Source: Pirellulales bacterium (lineage in GTDB: Bacteria > Planctomycetota > Planctomycetia > Pirellulales > Lacipirellulaceae). From it: DNA of 36,803 bases. Both the position numbers and the translations under genes were made by a program. Shown in pieces: positions 24,415 through 33,400 of the stretch. The DNA is taken from the NCBI GenBank assembly GCA_022841705.1, contig JALHQZ010000020.1, forward strand, positions 1-36,803, in the 5' to 3' direction. The stretch's first letter is position 1, and the number at the start of each line of letters is the position of its first letter. The notes under the pieces are model-generated. The model made no database searches. It was not told the origin of the DNA and saw nothing but the letters and a program-made list of their open reading frames with translations.

Positions 24415-26541
24415 ATGCGGTTTGCCCTGATTGCAGCTGGATCATTGTTGTCGCTGGTCGGTGGCGGCGGCGCATTGGCCCAAGAAACGAGCGACGAGAT
24501 CGTTGTTACAGCCACCAAGCGCGAGCGTGCGCTGGATCGCTCAGCGGGTTCAATTGCAGCGGTTACGGCAGAGACCCTGGAACAGCGCGGCGTTTCGAGC
24601 ATTGATGAGGTCTTCAGTGCGGTGGCGAACGTGCAGTTCGACACTGTCACTTTGGCTGGCCCGGCGATGACGGTTCGCGGCATCACCAATGAAAACAATG
24701 GGGTTGGCTTCGAGCCAGGGTTTCCTGTGTTTGTTGACGAAGTTTACCTGCCGCGGCCGGTTTCTTTCAGCGGGATCCTTTACGACGTGGATCGCATTGA
24801 GGTTTTGCGGGGGCCGCAGGGCACGGTGTTCGGCAAGAACACGGTGGGCGGTCTCATCAACGTGATTACCAACCGCCCGCAGGAAGACTTTGATTGGGCC
24901 GCAGATTTCACCTTAGGCGAAAGGGAGCTCTTGCAAGCGAGGGCAATGATCAACGCCCCGATCTCGGACACTGCTGCTCTGCGCTTGACGGCCGCACGCC
25001 TTGAACAGGACGGCTGGCTTGAAAACCGAACGCCGGGCGCGCGTGCGCTCTACGGGCAGGAGTTCAGTGGCGTGCGCGGGCAGCTCTTGGTGGAGCCGAC
25101 GCCATCCCTGACGCTCCTCTTTGCAGTCGACTTCTCGGACATTGTTGGCACCGGAGATCAACACACAGATATCGACGGAAATCCGTTTGATCGGGTCACG
25201 ACTGTCGGAGACGCTGGCGGATTCGAGCGGGAAGAATCTGGTTTTAGCTTCCGGGGCGACCTAGACCTCGGAGCGTGGATGCTCACGGGGCTTTCCGCAT
25301 ACCGTACGGGAGATTCGACCGCTCGATACGATCAGGATTTCTCCGCCGCAGAGGGCGTGCTCACGACATATCCAGAGCAGAGCGACATCTTTACCCAAGA
25401 AGTTCGACTAGCAAGCGATTTTGACGGTCCGTTCAATGTGTTGTTTGGCGCCTATCTCCTGCGCCAAGACACCACAAATGCAATTGTGGCGTCCTTCGGC
25501 GACGATGACGGGGCAGGGAACGCCTTTGTCGACACGGAAATCGAGACAACAAGCAAAGCGCTGTTTGCGTCGGCTGAGTGGGCGTTGAACGATAGATTGA
25601 CCCTTGCGGGCGGTCTTCGTTACAGCGACGAAGACAAGGACTATGACTTTCTCACAACGCTCTTCGCACCACTCCCTGTAGGAAGCGAGGGAGATCAAAC
25701 ATCGCGTTCCGACAGCGACATCTCGGGCGATATCTCGCTAAGTTACCAGGCTTCTGAGACCACATTCTTGTACGCTCGGTTTGCACGCGGCTTCAAGGGT
25801 GGCGGGTTTGACAATGTTTCCGCCTTTCAGAGCGGCGCTTTGACGACCATTGGAACCAGCGGAACCATCCCGTTCGATATCAGGCAGTTTCTTTTCGACC
25901 CAGAAGTTGTCGATAATTATGAAGTGGGCGTTCGGTACACGTCTCCCAACCAGCGCGTTCGTTGGTCCGCTTCAGCGTTTCACATGGAGTACAGCGACAA
26001 GCAGGAGCAAATCACGCGTGAGGCGGTTTTGGGCGGAATCCCCGTGCCGCTCGCAACCACAGCTAATGCTGCTTCTGTGGACATATCAGGCATCGAAAGC
26101 GAGTTCTCGGCGATCCTCGCGCCTTGGTGGGAGATCGACGGTTCTATAGGCTATCTAGAAACAGAATATTCCTCATTCATCGATCCCGATGGCGTCACCG
26201 ACTATACAGGAAACGAGCTCCCAAGGTCGCCGCGATGGGACGTCTCGCTGGCTTCAACATTCCAATTTGATGTCTCTGAGCATCTGCGTGGCAGCTTCAG
26301 AGCCGAAGGCAATTATCGCTCCCGGAATTTCCTTGCGAGCAACAACAGCTCCGCATCCATTCAAGACGCCCACACACTCGTAAACTTGAGAGCAGGAGTC
26401 GAGTCCACGGCAGGCGGCTGGGGCGTTTTCGCCTTTGGTAAGAACGTCACAGACGAGGATGTGTATCTCGCGACCAATGCGGGCGCTGGCGTTCCCATAC
26501 CGCCGTCAATGTGGGGCCTCGAACTCAGGCTGAGGCACTAG
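24415..26541 (+). CDS. TonB-dependent outer-membrane receptor 2
   Basis: A 708-residue receptor with signal peptide MRFALIAAGSLLSLVGGGGALAQ, TonB box DEIVVTATKRERA, plug motifs (MTVRGITNENNG, VFVDEVYLPRP, IEVLRGPQGTVFGKNTVGGLINVIT) and a beta-barrel. The ATG at 24415 has GGGAGGAG directly upstream; the open frame reaches back into the operator but has no ribosome binding site there. The C-terminus is LELRLRH rather than the usual aromatic residue, which may weaken BAM recognition. Together with receptor 1 this gives two importers for one putative regulon, perhaps for different oligomer sizes. The serine hydrolase gene follows 95 bp later. Confidence 0.93.
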   Translation: MRFALIAAGSLLSLVGGGGALAQETSDEIVVTATKRERALDRSAGSIAAVTAETLEQRGVSSIDEVFSAVANVQFDTVTLAGPAMTVRGITNENNGVGFEPGFPVFVDEVYLPRPVSFSGILYDVDRIEVLRGPQGTVFGKNTVGGLINVITNRPQEDFDWAADFTLGERELLQARAMINAPISDTAALRLTAARLEQDGWLENRTPGARALYGQEFSGVRGQLLVEPTPSLTLLFAVDFSDIVGTGDQHTDIDGNPFDRVTTVGDAGGFEREESGFSFRGDLDLGAWMLTGLSAYRTGDSTARYDQDFSAAEGVLTTYPEQSDIFTQEVRLASDFDGPFNVLFGAYLLRQDTTNAIVASFGDDDGAGNAFVDTEIETTSKALFASAEWALNDRLTLAGGLRYSDEDKDYDFLTTLFAPLPVGSEGDQTSRSDSDISGDISLSYQASETTFLYARFARGFKGGGFDNVSAFQSGALTTIGTSGTIPFDIRQFLFDPEVVDNYEVGVRYTSPNQRVRWSASAFHMEYSDKQEQITREAVLGGIPVPLATTANAASVDISGIESEFSAILAPWWEIDGSIGYLETEYSSFIDPDGVTDYTGNELPRSPRWDVSLASTFQFDVSEHLRGSFRAEGNYRSRNFLASNNSSASIQDAHTLVNLRAGVESTAGGWGVFAFGKNVTDEDVYLATNAGAGVPIPPSMWGLELRLRH

Positions 26542-26636
26542 ACACTCCCCCCGCACCTCCTTTGGGCGCGTCGCCTGAGTTTTTCTCGGTCGGCGCGCCC
26601 AACTTCTTCAAAGTGCAGCCTGATTCAAGGTCAGAC

Positions 26637-28535
26637 ATGTCGCTGTCTTGTAGATGCAGCATCTTTCTAGGCTCAGTAGCGCTGTTGCTTATGGCGATGT
26701 CCGTCCCGACGGCGGCTCAGGTGCAAGCGCGCACGTCACAGGTTGCGCCCTTTGACGCTGAAGCTTTCGCTGTGTGGGCGGACAGAACGTTCGGTCAGGC
26801 CTACGATGCTGGCGGCGCCTTCGCCGGCATGGGCCTTGTGGTGGTGCGAGGCGACGATGTCGTCGTGGAAAGAGCTTACGGGTTAGCCAACCACACCACC
26901 GGTCAGCCTATCGATAGCACTCAAACCAGGTTCTTGATTGGATCCATTAGCAAGACCTTTGTGGGTGTGGCGATCGCGCAGCTCGTGGAGTCTGGGCGAA
27001 TTAGGTCGATTGATGATCCTGCGAATCTGTATCTACGTCGTCTTCAAATTGGCGGTCGGCACAACGCGGAGATCAGTGTACGAGATTTGCTCACGCACAG
27101 CGCGGGTTATGACCAACGTCTAGGCGGTGTGAGCACGCACGTAGCGATCGAAGCGCCCTTGTCGGGTCCAGAAATCGCTGCTTTAGCGCCAAGGCGCGTT
27201 CGTCCCCCTGGGGCGCTGGTGTCTTACTCCAATTACTCAACAGGGCTGTTAGCGACAATTGTCGAAGACGTCTCCGGCTTGAGTATTGAACAGTACGAGC
27301 GAGAGAGAATTTGGAACCCGCTCGGGATGCAGAACACGCATTTCGAGACGGGGCTCGAATTGCCGAGCAACGTAGCATCGGCGTACTATCCAGATGATGG
27401 CGGCGCGATGGCGCGAGCGCCATTTTTGCCGTTTCACCCATATTATTGGCCGGTTGGCGCGATCAGCGCGTCCTTAGAAGACATGGCGCGTTACGCCAGG
27501 TTTCATCTTGCCGCTGTGCGCGGGCAGGACTCGCCAGTGCTTTCGGCTGCGGCTCACATGCAACTGCGCGATATTCTGCACAGGAGCCACCCTGACGTTG
27601 GCGGGTTTGGCTTCCAAATGATGGCGTTTGACTGGAACGGGCAAGTCGTGTTCGGCCATGGGGGTACTTGGCCAGGCTATGAATCGATGTTGCTGGTGTT
27701 TCCAGCACTCGATGTTGCTGTCTTTTTTTCGGTTACCGGGCCGCAACGCCTGGGCAATTTGTCGGCTAATATTCAAGTCATCGAGCAAGTACTCGGCGTC
27801 TATGAGCCCGGTAGAGCGTATGTCAGCCTCAACGAGGAAGAGCTTCGACAATACGAAGGGGCATATAGATCGACTTTGCGCGCCTACTCTGGTCCAGAGG
27901 CGCTGATAAACTTTCTCCAGCCGTCGCAGCGCGTAACCGTGAAGGGCGAAGGGCTCATGCTCGATGACGTTGGACCGCTGCGTCCCATCGGAAACGACAC
28001 CTTCATCCTAGAGAATGCCGCGCCGAACTCTGCAAATCCCTTCGCAAGTCCGCTCTTCGCGTTCGTACGAGGAGAGGAAGGACACGTACAATACCTCGTT
28101 CATTTGCAAGGACTCGCGCCACTGGAGCGGATAGGGCCTTTGCTTGTCCCGGAACTCAGAATGCAAGCGCTTGATATCGCGAAGTGGGCGGGGCTGCTGG
28201 GCCTTCTTGGCTTCTTCTGGCGAAGGAAAACGGTGTTTGACGGCGTCAGCAAAGTCGCTGCAATCGTTGGCGCGCCACTCGCATGGCTTTTCCCGATTGT
28301 TCTTGTCGTTGGCCTCGGCTCTGGGGGTCTTTCAGCTTACGTTTTGCAGGGCAACACGGCTCGATTCTACGCAGTGGCGGTCATCGGGTGCGCACTTGTC
28401 GCCAGCACGGCAATTATTGCACTTTGGGGCTTGAGTCGTGCAAATCGTGCCGTGGTCACGAGGTTGCACGCCGGTGTGGTGGCGCTGAGCTTTGGTGTGA
28501 GCGGGGCGGTCCTTTTGTCCATGTTTATCGTCTGA
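26637..28535 (+). CDS. Class C beta-lactamase-like serine hydrolase 3, exported, membrane-anchored
   Basis: A 632-residue protein. Signal peptide MSLSCRCSIFLGSVALLLMAMSVPTAAQ precedes the catalytic domain with SISK at 103-106, LLTHSAGYD near 151, YSNYS at 197-201 and GHGGTW at 340-345. C-terminal residues from about 500 hold three to four hydrophobic helices. I chose the ATG at 26637 because AAGG lies seven bases upstream and the protein then begins with a signal peptide. Domain layout equals that of hydrolase 2, so the two look like diverged paralogues. Co-transcription with TonB receptor 2 suggests action on the freshly imported compound in the periplasm (inference). Confidence 0.92.
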   Translation: MSLSCRCSIFLGSVALLLMAMSVPTAAQVQARTSQVAPFDAEAFAVWADRTFGQAYDAGGAFAGMGLVVVRGDDVVVERAYGLANHTTGQPIDSTQTRFLIGSISKTFVGVAIAQLVESGRIRSIDDPANLYLRRLQIGGRHNAEISVRDLLTHSAGYDQRLGGVSTHVAIEAPLSGPEIAALAPRRVRPPGALVSYSNYSTGLLATIVEDVSGLSIEQYERERIWNPLGMQNTHFETGLELPSNVASAYYPDDGGAMARAPFLPFHPYYWPVGAISASLEDMARYARFHLAAVRGQDSPVLSAAAHMQLRDILHRSHPDVGGFGFQMMAFDWNGQVVFGHGGTWPGYESMLLVFPALDVAVFFSVTGPQRLGNLSANIQVIEQVLGVYEPGRAYVSLNEEELRQYEGAYRSTLRAYSGPEALINFLQPSQRVTVKGEGLMLDDVGPLRPIGNDTFILENAAPNSANPFASPLFAFVRGEEGHVQYLVHLQGLAPLERIGPLLVPELRMQALDIAKWAGLLGLLGFFWRRKTVFDGVSKVAAIVGAPLAWLFPIVLVVGLGSGGLSAYVLQGNTARFYAVAVIGCALVASTAIIALWGLSRANRAVVTRLHAGVVALSFGVSGAVLLSMFIV

Positions 28536-28605
28536 AGGCTCAATTGGCTCTCCATGTCACATCAAATATCTCGGTCGCACCATACGGAAATGGGAGTCAG
28601 AGAGC

Positions 28606-29889
28606 ATGCCCACTCGTCGTGATTTGATGGCCGCCGGGGGAGCGAGCATCATGGGGCTAGCTGATACCGGCGGCGCAAGTGCAAACACGCCGGTACACGA
28701 CGAAGCATATTTCTCCTCGATCCAGGCATCTTTGCATGCAGCGGGCTTCTTTGCCCCGACTTTGGTAGTCGATCGTGACAGGTTGCTCGCAAACATCATT
28801 GCTATGCAGCGTATGCGATCGTCAACTTTGGACTTTCGCATCGTCGTAAAGTCACTGCCGAGCCCAGAACTCATCCAATTCATTATGGATCGCACCGGCA
28901 GCTATCGCTTAATGGACTTCCACCGGCCCTTCCTATCTGACGCGGCCGAAAGATGGCCGCAGGTCGATATTTTGCTCGGCAAGCCCTTGCCGGTCGGCGC
29001 GGCGGCAGCGTTTTATGCGGGTCGCCGGGCCTCCAGATTGCGCCCGGAGCGACAGGTTCATTGGCTGATAGATACGGTTGAGCGCCTGGCGCAGTACCGT
29101 GCGTTCGCAAATCAAAGCCGCCGTAATCTCAGTATCGCGCTTGAGATCGACGTGGGCTTCCATAGAGGCGGCTTTGCGAGTCCGCGTTCAGTGGGCGAAG
29201 CGCTGGAGATCATTAAGGCGGAACCGCGATTACATTTCGCGGGATTTATGGGGTACGACGCGCACATCACCATTTTTGAACAGCAGCTGGGACCGCAACA
29301 CACATCTCTGTCTCGCGTGAGTAGCGGATATTCGGATTTTATAGCGGCGGCGCGGGCGGTAGATCAGAGTTTCGGCGACTCGACGTCAAGGATATTCAAC
29401 ACAGGCGGCAGCACGACATTTCCTTTGTATCGTGACGGGGGGGCAGTGACGCCATGCAACGAGGTGGCGGCCGGATCAGGTATGCTCAAGCCGACCTTTT
29501 GTGATCGCGCATTGCCTGACCTCTTGCCGGCGGTGTTCATCGCGGCGCCTGTCCTGAAAGTCCTTGAGGGGGTCAGCGTTCCGGGGCTCGAGAGCGATCC
29601 GCGAGGCGGCGCAACAGACGCAATTGAACGCGCTCGCACAACTTTCGTTTACGGTGGACGATGGATGGCAGAGCCAGTTTGGCCGCGCCCACTATCGTCT
29701 CATCCAGTGTTTGGGCGCTCAAGCAATCAAGATATGTTCACCATGCCCGCAAGTGTACGGCTTGCACCAGATGATTATGTTTTCCTACGCCCTAATCAGA
29801 CCGAGGGCGTTCTTCTTCAATTCGGCAATATCGCTGTGTACAGTGACGGCGCGATAGTCGACGTGTGGTCGCTCCTCCAACAGACGTGA
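28606..29889 (+). CDS. Alanine-racemase/D-threonine-aldolase-like PLP protein with Tat signal
   Basis: A 427-residue fold-type III PLP protein of the DSD1/D-threonine aldolase group. The PLP-binding Lys82 is in FRIVVKSLPS, the barrel continues through SIALEIDVGFHRGGF and FAGFMGYDAHI, and the C-terminal domain ends with LRPNQTEGVLLQFGNIAVYSDGAIVDVW. The N-terminus MPTRRDLMAAGGASIMGLADTGGASA is a twin-arginine signal (T-R-R-D-L-M), predicting folded, cofactor-loaded export to the periplasm. Relatives cleave or dehydrate D-beta-hydroxy amino acids, or racemise amino acids. The ATG at 28606 follows GGGAGTCAGAGAGC. It is the last gene of the TonB receptor 2 unit and another sign of D-amino-acid chemistry. 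Confidence 0.85.
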   Translation: MPTRRDLMAAGGASIMGLADTGGASANTPVHDEAYFSSIQASLHAAGFFAPTLVVDRDRLLANIIAMQRMRSSTLDFRIVVKSLPSPELIQFIMDRTGSYRLMDFHRPFLSDAAERWPQVDILLGKPLPVGAAAAFYAGRRASRLRPERQVHWLIDTVERLAQYRAFANQSRRNLSIALEIDVGFHRGGFASPRSVGEALEIIKAEPRLHFAGFMGYDAHITIFEQQLGPQHTSLSRVSSGYSDFIAAARAVDQSFGDSTSRIFNTGGSTTFPLYRDGGAVTPCNEVAAGSGMLKPTFCDRALPDLLPAVFIAAPVLKVLEGVSVPGLESDPRGGATDAIERARTTFVYGGRWMAEPVWPRPLSSHPVFGRSSNQDMFTMPASVRLAPDDYVFLRPNQTEGVLLQFGNIAVYSDGAIVDVWSLLQQT

Positions 29890-29912
29890 TGGCCTTGCTC
29901 TCTTCGGCGCTC

Positions 29913-30374
29913 TCACTTCGGCAGTGGCGCAAACCGTTGCACTATAGATTTAAGCGCAAAGCTTGATTGAATATTCGACACTCCCGGGATGCTCGTGAGC
30001 TTCCCGAGAAGAAACGCCTGAAAGTCGTCAAGGTCTCGTACCACGACGCGCAAGAGGTAATCGGCGTTGCCAGTCATTAGATGGCAACTCATGACCTCGG
30101 GCGCCAACTTGATCCTGCTCTCGAACGCCCGAAGTGCGCTTTCACTCTGCTTCTCGAGCTGGACGGACACAAACACACTCATAGTTCCCGCCAGCTTCGC
30201 CTCACTCAAGCGCGCAGAATAACCTTCGATGAGCCCCACCTCTTCGAGATGACGCACCCGTCTCAGCAGAGGCGTGAGCGTTATGTTCACGCGCTCTGCA
30301 AGGTCGCGCCAACTAACGCGACCGTCGTTCGCGAGTTCGGCAAGAATGGCGCGGTTGACCTTATCTAAATTCAC
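29913..30374 (-). CDS. AsnC/Lrp-family transcriptional regulator
   Basis: A 153-residue feast/famine regulator. The N-terminal helix-turn-helix VNRAILAELANDGRVSWRDLAERVNITLTPLLRRVRHLEEVGLIEGYSA is followed by a RAM/AsnC ligand domain (SVFVSVQLEKQ; VMSCHLMTGNADYLLRVVVRDLDDFQAFL). The GTG start at 30374 has GGAGG six bases upstream; the frame extends further 5', but that extension (FYHFFGCDALRRHS) lies in AT-rich intergenic DNA. It is divergent from the ferredoxin oxidoreductase gene, the common arrangement for a local Lrp-type regulator that responds to branched-chain or aromatic amino acids. Confidence 0.92.
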   Translation of the reverse strand: MNLDKVNRAILAELANDGRVSWRDLAERVNITLTPLLRRVRHLEEVGLIEGYSARLSEAKLAGTMSVFVSVQLEKQSESALRAFESRIKLAPEVMSCHLMTGNADYLLRVVVRDLDDFQAFLLGKLTSIPGVSNIQSSFALKSIVQRFAPLPK

Positions 30375-30480
30375 AGAATGCCTCCGGAGTGCATCGCATC
30401 CAAAAAAATGATAAAACATAGCGCAATCAAACCTGCAACGGCAGAGTAGCTACCACAATTGGCGCAAAAAATTGGTCGCA
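30375..30480. promoter_or_regulatory. Divergent promoter region of Lrp regulator and oxidoreductase
   Basis: About 105 bp between divergent starts, with an AT-rich core near 30400-30420 (CAAAAAAATGATAAAACATA) as expected for Lrp-type binding and promoter melting. No copy of the TTGTGATCAAAA palindrome is present, so this unit seems to be outside the GntR regulon. Confidence 0.45.
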
Positions 30481-33400
30481 ATGAGCGATATTGGGGGGAT
30501 GAATACGTCTGCGCCCACACTCCCACGAGACTTGATTGATCCGCTCGAAGCGGACTCGGGGAGAGTGTTTCTCAGCGGCGCCCAGGCGCTGGTTCGGTTG
30601 CCGATCATGCAAAGCCGGTGGGACAGAGCGCACGGTTTGCGGACGGCTGGGCTGATTACGGGATATCGTGGCTCGCCGCTCGGCACGTACGATCAGTTCT
30701 TGTGGCGCTCCAGTAAGGCGTTAGCCGCTCATGACGTTGTTTTCCAGCCAGGGCTGAACGAGGACTTGGCGGCTACCGCGTTATGGGGCGCGCAGATGCA
30801 TTCAGCGTTCGGCCGAACAAAGGCCGATGGTGTATTCGGAATCTGGTACGGAAAGGGACCCGGTGTTGATCGCACCGGGGATGTCTTTCGAAACGCCAAC
30901 ATCCTGGGCACATCGCCGCTGGGTGGCGTGCTTGCGCTCGCCGGCGATGACCATGGCGCGCAGTCCTCAATGTTTCCGCACCAGACTGACGGGATTTTTC
31001 AGTCGGTCCTAATGCCAATCCTTCAGCCCTGCAGCGTTGTCGAACTGATGACGATGGGCATGGCTGGCATTGCGTTGTCCCGTTTCGCCGGCGTTTGGGT
31101 CGCCATGAAGACAATAACGGAAGTCGTTGAGAGCGCAGGCACTTTTGAGATTCCGGCGTATCAAACATATAGCGCCCCAAGCGACTTCGAGATCCCAGCG
31201 CACGGTTTGAATTGGGATCCACGAGTTTCGTGGCCTGCTCAGCGACACGAACTGGAACGCCGGCTTCTTGAGGAGCGGATGCCGGCTGTGCTCGCTTGGG
31301 CTCGGCACAATCATTTGGACAGGGTAGTCACGCGCGATAAACGCGCCGAATTCGGCGTCGTCGCGGTTGGCAAGGCCTATCTGGATGTCCTGCAGGCGTT
31401 GCGTGACTTGTCGATCGGCGTTGATGACCTCGCCGATATGGGAATCGCCTTGTACAAAGTCGGTCTGAGTTGGCCGCTCGAAACTTCAAGATTGATGCAA
31501 TTCGCGGAAGGACTGAAGCGGATACTGGTCGTGGAGGAAAAGCGGCCAATTGTGGAGGCGCAGATCAAGGAGGCGCTTTATCATTGCGATGCGTCGCGTC
31601 GACCAGTCGTGGTGGGAAAGCGCGAATTGGAGGGTCGGCCGCTTCTGCCGGAGACGCTCGAACTTCATCCCATTCAGGTTGGCGAGGCGATCCTCACGCA
31701 ATGGAATCTCGCCTGCCAGCCCCAGAGGGAGCGGTTCGAGGGGCTGAGCCAGCGTTCCAGAGCGTTGCTTGATAAGGCGCTTGCTACGGGCGCGTCACGC
31801 GTGACCCGTCGGCCATTCTTCTGCGCAGGATGCCCTCACAACAGATCAACCGTCTCGCCCAATGGAGCCGTCGTTGGAGGAGGCATCGGGTGCCATGTGA
31901 TGGCCTTGTCTGACGCTTCGCGAAACACAACGACGTTTTGTCAGATGGGAGGCGAAGGAGCGCAATGGATTGGCGCTGCCCCGTTCTCAGAGACCCATCA
32001 CATATTTCAGAATCTGGGCGACGGCACTTACCAGCACTCGGGCTATCTCGCAATTCGGGCGGCAATTGCCGCAAAGACCAACATCACATTCAAAATATTG
32101 TACAACGACGCCGTTGCCATGACCGGCGGGCAGCCTGCGGAAGGACTAAGTTCTCCGCTGGCGATTGCGCGCCAGGTTATCGCTGAGGGAGCTGCGCCAG
32201 TCGTGCTGTTGAGCGGCACCCCGCAAAAGTGGCTTGGCGATGAACTTCCTGGCTTGATCGTTGCCCATCGGGATGAGCTGGACCATTATCAGGAGAACTT
32301 TCGCAAACGCCCCGGCGTTAGCGTCATCATTTACGACCAGGTGTGCGCTTCCGAGAAGCGCAGGCGAACAAAGCGTCAGAAGCAGCCAGCGCCACAGCGC
32401 CGCTTGTTCATCAACGAGGCTGTGTGTGAAGGTTGTGGCGACTGCTCCATTCAGTCGAATTGCATCGCTATTGAACCGGTGAATACAGAGTTGGGCGTCA
32501 AGCGCAAAATCAATCAAGCGACCTGCAATACCGATTTCTCTTGCGTACGGGGCTTTTGCCCGAGTTTCATCGAAGTCGAGGGCGAATTGCGTAGGGCGCA
32601 AGATCCAAAGATCAACAGCTTGTTCGATTCCAACAATCGTCTGATGACGTCGGTTCCACCGCCGGTTCTGCCAACCTTGAGCAGACGCGGCTATAACATT
32701 TATGTCGCGGGAATTGGCGGCATGGGCGTGTTGACGCTGGGCGCCCTCCTTGGCTTGGCCGCGCACCTCGACGGTAAGTCGTCACGCGTGCTCGACTTCA
32801 CAGGGCTGGCGCAGAAGAACGGCGCTGTCGTGAGCCAAATAAAAATAAGCTCACCGGCAGAGGAGATTTGTGCGTCGCGGCTTGGGGCAGGCGAGGTGGA
32901 CCTTGTTATCGGTGCTGATCTCGTCACGGCTGCGGCGGCGGAGTCGCTTGCCAAACTAGACGTCGAGCGTAGCCGGGCGGTGTTGAGTACGGATGTGGCG
33001 CCGACCGCGGATATTGTTCGAGACCGGGATGCATCCATAGACGCCGCAGCCCTCCTGTCGGATATCCGCAGTCGCGTGGTTTCGATTTTTCATGTCGATG
33101 CCCATTCGTTTTGCTCAGAAGCCTTCGGAGATACGATTGCGGCCAACACCTTCTTGTTGGGCTGTGCATGGCAAAAGGGCTATGTGCCCATTGGCTACGA
33201 TGCCATCATGCGCGCGATCCAGGTAAACGGCGTTTCTGTCTCGTTGAATCAGCGGGCGTTTGAGCTGGGTCGCGCGTACGTGTCGGGCGCCTATACGCGC
33301 CGCGTGGAAGATCCAGCACGTGTGCAAACCCTGTCGGAGATCATTCACGATCGCCGCGCTCGACTTGAGGAATACCAGGACGCCTCATACGCGGATGTCT

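Noticed and set aside
1213..26541. Siderophore uptake role for the two TonB receptors
   Set aside because: No siderophore biosynthesis, ABC ferric transporter, or Fur-like site is visible; the regulatory palindrome links both to catabolic genes.
5717..28535. Beta-lactam resistance genes
   Set aside because: The three class-C-fold enzymes are long, membrane-anchored and located among catabolic genes; the fold is shared with esterases and D-peptidases, so resistance cannot be inferred.
29497..29512. TTTTGTGATCGCGC, resembling the regulon palindrome
   Set aside because: It lies inside the coding sequence of the PLP enzyme (FCDRALP) and lacks the second arm.
12471..29889. Natural-product biosynthetic cluster (P450, ligase, racemase-like genes)
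   Set aside because: No NRPS/PKS modules, carrier proteins or tailoring set; importers, hydrolases and a beta-oxidation set point to degradation.
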